This document shows, piece after piece, positions 7,185 through 9,180 of a stretch of DNA of 9,180 bases; position 1 is the first letter of the stretch; every line of letters begins with the position of its first letter. The DNA lies in NCBI GenBank assembly GCA_003542295.1, contig DPKX01000257.1, positions 9,477-18,656 of the forward strand, read 5' to 3'. The position numbers were made by a program, and so were the translations under genes. Source of the DNA: Candidatus Atribacter hydrocarboniphilus. GTDB lineage: Bacteria > Atribacterota > Atribacteria > Atribacterales > Atribacteraceae. The notes beneath the pieces are model-generated. The model saw only the letters and a program-made list of their open reading frames with translations. It had not been told where the DNA came from and searched no databases.

Positions 7185-7192
7185 GAGGTGAT
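7185..7192 (+). promoter_or_regulatory. Shine-Dalgarno site supporting the TTG start of ispD
   Basis: GAGGTGAT is an eight-base match to the complement of the 16S rRNA 3' end and lies five bases before TTG 7198. An in-frame TGA at 7189-7191 rules out any start further upstream, so TTG is the best start even though it is a rare start codon. Confidence 0.75.
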
Positions 7193-7197
7193 ATTGT

Positions 7198-7890
7198 TTG
7201 TTCATAGCGTTGATCGTTGCTGCCGGGACTGGAGAAAGAATGAACACAATTATTCCCAAACAATTTTTACCGGTTTTAGGAAAACCGCTGTTAGCACATA
7301 CTATTGATGTGTTTGAAAAGTCACCCTTCATTGATGAAATAATTGTTGTTATTAACAAAAATCATGAAAAGCAGTTCCGGGATCAAGTTCTAACTACCAT
7401 ACACGCCAAAAAAGTTTTACGTTTTGTTTTTGGTGGAAATACCAGACAGGACTCAGTCCACGCCGGATTGGAATTAATATTTAACCGTCCTAATGATTAT
7501 GTTTTAATTCATGATGGAGTTCGACCCTTGGTAAGTGATGAAATACTCAAACGCTCAGTAGAGGATGTAGTAAAATATGGAGCGGTATGCTGTGCTATAC
7601 CATCGGTTGACACCTTAAAGGTGAGTAAAAATAATAGCTGTATTGAATCAACTTTAGATCGATCAATGGTTTGGAGAGCCCAGACCCCTCAATCTTTTAA
7701 GATTTCTATAATTTGGGAAGCCATTCAAAAAGCCAAAGCTGACGGTTTTTGTGCGACTGATGATTCGGCCATGGTTGAGCGGTTGGGAATCCCAGTTTAC
7801 TTGGTAATCGGTTCTGAAGAAAATTATAAAATAACCACCCCCCAGGACTTTATCCGAGCCGAGGAGAATTTACGATGGATAAAATCCTGA
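7198..7890 (+). CDS. ispD: IspD, 2-C-methyl-D-erythritol 4-phosphate cytidylyltransferase
   Basis: IspD makes CDP-methylerythritol from CTP and MEP, the third step of the MEP isoprenoid pathway in the cytoplasm. The 230-aa protein is the normal length and complete: AAGTGERM with PKQFLPVLGKP (8-30; R14 and K21 bind CTP), GGNTRQDSV (79-87), HDGVRP (105-110; D106, R109), VDTLKV (137-142), DRSMVWRAQTPQSF (154-167; R155 contacts MEP), TDDSAMVE (187-194) and NYKITTPQDF (209-218; K211). All residues I would expect from E. coli IspD are present. The start is TTG with a strong Shine-Dalgarno site, 41 bases after the PIN/TRAM stop. The last 16 bases overlap ispF, which catalyses a later step of the same pathway, so the two are probably translated together. 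No fusion into IspDF is present. Confidence 0.97.
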   Translation: MFIALIVAAGTGERMNTIIPKQFLPVLGKPLLAHTIDVFEKSPFIDEIIVVINKNHEKQFRDQVLTTIHAKKVLRFVFGGNTRQDSVHAGLELIFNRPNDYVLIHDGVRPLVSDEILKRSVEDVVKYGAVCCAIPSVDTLKVSKNNSCIESTLDRSMVWRAQTPQSFKISIIWEAIQKAKADGFCATDDSAMVERLGIPVYLVIGSEENYKITTPQDFIRAEENLRWIKS

Positions 7891-8372
7891 GCGGCATAAG
7901 GGTGGGCTTGGGATATGATATTCACCCTTTTATTGAAGGAAAGAAGTTAGTTTTAGGCGGCGTTACCATACCTTATCATCTTGGTTTATCCGGGCATTCC
8001 GATGGTGATGTGATATGCCATGCATTAATGGATTCCTTGTTGGGAGCGGCATCACTCCCGGATATTGGGTATTGGTTTCCTGATCAAGATAAACGTTTCC
8101 TTGGTGCTTACAGTCTCTTATTATTGGAAGAAATAACCCAAAAAATACGGGGAGATGGGTGGGATATCATTAATTTTGATTGCACCCTCATTGCCGAGTT
8201 TCCCCAAGTCATGCCTTTTTCTCTGGAAATGAAACAAAACTTGTCCCGAGCAACCGGGGTAAGTATTCAGTCGATCGGCCTTAAAGCGACGACCAATGAA
8301 AGACTAGGAAGTTTAGGAAAGGGGGAAGGCATTGCATGCCTATCCGTATGTCTTATTTTGAGAAATTCATGA
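7875..8372 (+). CDS. ispF: IspF, 2-C-methyl-D-erythritol 2,4-cyclodiphosphate synthase
   Basis: IspF cyclises CDP-methylerythritol 2-phosphate to MEcPP with release of CMP, in the MEP pathway; it works as a trimer with a divalent metal in each active site. The 165-aa protein has the metal ligands D15 and H17 (YDIHPF) and H41 (SGHSDGD), the block HALMDSLLGAASLPDIG (49-65), FPD (68-70), and the signature KATTNERLGSLGKGEGIA (137-154) with T139/T140 and E142 at the phosphate and metal site. The usual A of AHSDGD is G here, a mild change. The start at ATG 7875 has GAGGAG eight bases upstream, inside ispD. The 3' end overlaps the rlpA-like gene. IspE, the step between IspD and IspF, is not in this window, as is usual. 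Confidence 0.97.
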   Translation: MDKILSGIRVGLGYDIHPFIEGKKLVLGGVTIPYHLGLSGHSDGDVICHALMDSLLGAASLPDIGYWFPDQDKRFLGAYSLLLLEEITQKIRGDGWDIINFDCTLIAEFPQVMPFSLEMKQNLSRATGVSIQSIGLKATTNERLGSLGKGEGIACLSVCLILRNS

Positions 8373-9088
8373 AAGGGATGTCGATAACCCTTATTTTATC
8401 CCTAGCGGTTTTTATTTTTTCTAATTCAGTTTTGGCAAACAAATCGATACCAGGTCGAATGGTGACACGAAATTCAGGAACGATTCATATTAACGGAAGG
8501 AGAATAATGCGGGTTCGTCATTCTGGTGATTATTCTTCTATCGATGAAAGAGCTGAGAAAATTTATAAGCGATTGTCGGATTTATTCACTCATCCACCAT
8601 CGGGTACCATTAATTTCTATGTTTCACCTGAATCAAAACAAGTAAAAGCTTATTGTAACCAAAAACTTCTATTTTCAGTTTACCCAAGCGATGCCTCTTT
8701 AAATAACTCCGAAATGTTAGATCTTGCTCTTCTCTGGTTAAATCAGATCCAAATGGAATTTTATCGTTTATATGATGGATACGAAGGACGGGTTGTTAAT
8801 AAAATTATTGGTTTAGCTTCATGGTATGGACCAAGGTTCTCCGGAAGGGCAACAGCCTGTGAAGAAGAATATAATCCTTATGCATTTACGGCTGCTCATC
8901 GAACCCTCCCGATTGGCTCGATTCTGCTCATTTCGAATCCAGATAATGGTAAAAGAGTTGTTGTAAGAGTAAATGATCGGGGACCGAGAAGTAAAAATCG
9001 GGAAATCGACCTATCACTCGCAGCGGCAAAAACCATTGGGATCCATCAAGCTGGCGTCGATGATGTGACTATTGAGGTTATTGATTAG
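8336..9088 (+). CDS. Secreted RlpA-like double-psi beta-barrel protein
   Basis: RlpA proteins are exported cell-wall proteins; Pseudomonas RlpA is a lytic transglycosylase that cuts glycan strands lacking stem peptides. The 250-aa product begins with a signal peptide: a basic stretch (R4, K10, K13), a hydrophobic core at about 16-29 and a likely cut after SVLA (A34). There is no lipobox cysteine, so it should be secreted rather than a lipoprotein. The C-terminal DPBB domain (about 158-250) has GLASWYGPRFSGR, TAAHRTLPIGS, NDRGP and REIDLSLAAA; H188 and D214 match the catalytic pair of Pseudomonas RlpA. No SPOR domain follows. Residues 65-155 form a region I cannot name. The start is ATG 8336 after a GGGGGAAGG stretch; ATG 8348 and ATG 8369 (ATGA overlap with ispF) are alternatives that keep the signal core. 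It shares 37 bases with ispF, so it is probably cotranscribed. Confidence 0.88.
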   Translation: MPIRMSYFEKFMKGMSITLILSLAVFIFSNSVLANKSIPGRMVTRNSGTIHINGRRIMRVRHSGDYSSIDERAEKIYKRLSDLFTHPPSGTINFYVSPESKQVKAYCNQKLLFSVYPSDASLNNSEMLDLALLWLNQIQMEFYRLYDGYEGRVVNKIIGLASWYGPRFSGRATACEEEYNPYAFTAAHRTLPIGSILLISNPDNGKRVVVRVNDRGPRSKNREIDLSLAAAKTIGIHQAGVDDVTIEVID

Positions 9089-9132
9089 GCTTTACTCGGT
9101 AAAAAGTAAATTTGACTTCATTCAAAAACCGA

Positions 9133-9154
9133 AGGGCTTGATTTATCAAGCCCT
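9133..9154. terminator. Terminator-like hairpin with its T-tract on the minus strand
   Basis: AGGGCTTGA (9133-9141) pairs with TCAAGCCCT (9146-9154) around a TTTA loop, a perfect 9-bp stem with a GC-rich base. On the + strand no T-run follows. Read on the minus strand, the stem is followed by TCGG and five T, a fair intrinsic terminator. It lies 45 bases after the rlpA-like stop and may end that transcript too, but its form suggests a convergent minus-strand gene beyond the window. Confidence 0.55.
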
Positions 9155-9180
9155 CACAAAAGAATATAAAATTGTAGGGG

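Noticed and set aside
9111..9117. CtsR heptad (TTTGACT)
   Set aside because: CtsR sites are tandem heptads three bases apart; the next expected heptad at 9121-9127 (TTCAAAA) does not match, so this is a single chance half-site.
9133..9154. Confident + strand terminator of the rlpA-like gene
   Set aside because: The stem is good, but no T-run follows it on the + strand; the T-tract is on the minus strand, so I left the strand open.

Overview
This A+T-rich window carries nine protein genes, all on the + strand and tightly packed. The order is ctsR (5' end cut off by the window) - mcsA - mcsB-like - clpC - radA - [about 280 bp without a gene] - PIN/TRAM membrane protein (yacL-like) - ispD - ispF - rlpA-like. 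This is close to the well-known Bacillus/Firmicutes block ctsR-mcsA-mcsB-clpC-radA-disA-yacL-ispD-ispF. An RlpA-type cell-wall protein at the end, common in bacteria with an outer membrane, and the diverged McsB suggest a Firmicutes-related or deep-branching diderm lineage (Atribacterota would fit) rather than a classical Bacillus. The sequence alone does not settle the taxon.

Positions 1-5826 hold a protein-quality-control operon. CtsR is the heat-sensitive repressor of clp genes. McsA is a zinc-finger partner protein. The third gene lies where the arginine kinase McsB should be and has its overall fold signatures, but most of its catalytic and ATP- or arginine-contacting residues are replaced, so it looks like a pseudokinase. 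ClpC is a complete AAA+ unfoldase with a ClpP-docking tripeptide and intact phosphoarginine-pocket glutamates. RadA is a complete recombination/branch-migration helicase. ctsR/mcsA, mcsA/mcsB-like and mcsB-like/clpC overlap by 4-11 bases, and clpC and radA are 1 base apart.

Positions 5827-6103 are non-coding. disA, which normally sits between radA and yacL, is absent. In its place are a good extended -10 promoter candidate with a perfect 11-bp inverted repeat over its -10 element, then a 10-bp hairpin followed by a T-run (terminator or attenuator), and two Shine-Dalgarno sequences, of which the second decides the start of the next gene.

Positions 6104-9088 hold a second transcription unit: a membrane-anchored PIN/TRAM protein, the MEP isoprenoid enzymes IspD and IspF (overlapping), and a secreted RlpA-like protein overlapping ispF. 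A hairpin at 9133-9154 closes the window; its T-tract lies on the minus strand, which hints at a convergent gene just beyond the edge.

I see no CRISPR array, tRNA, rRNA, insertion sequence or phage gene. The observations most worth following are the McsB pseudokinase beside a phosphoarginine-competent ClpC, and the regulatory region that replaces disA.
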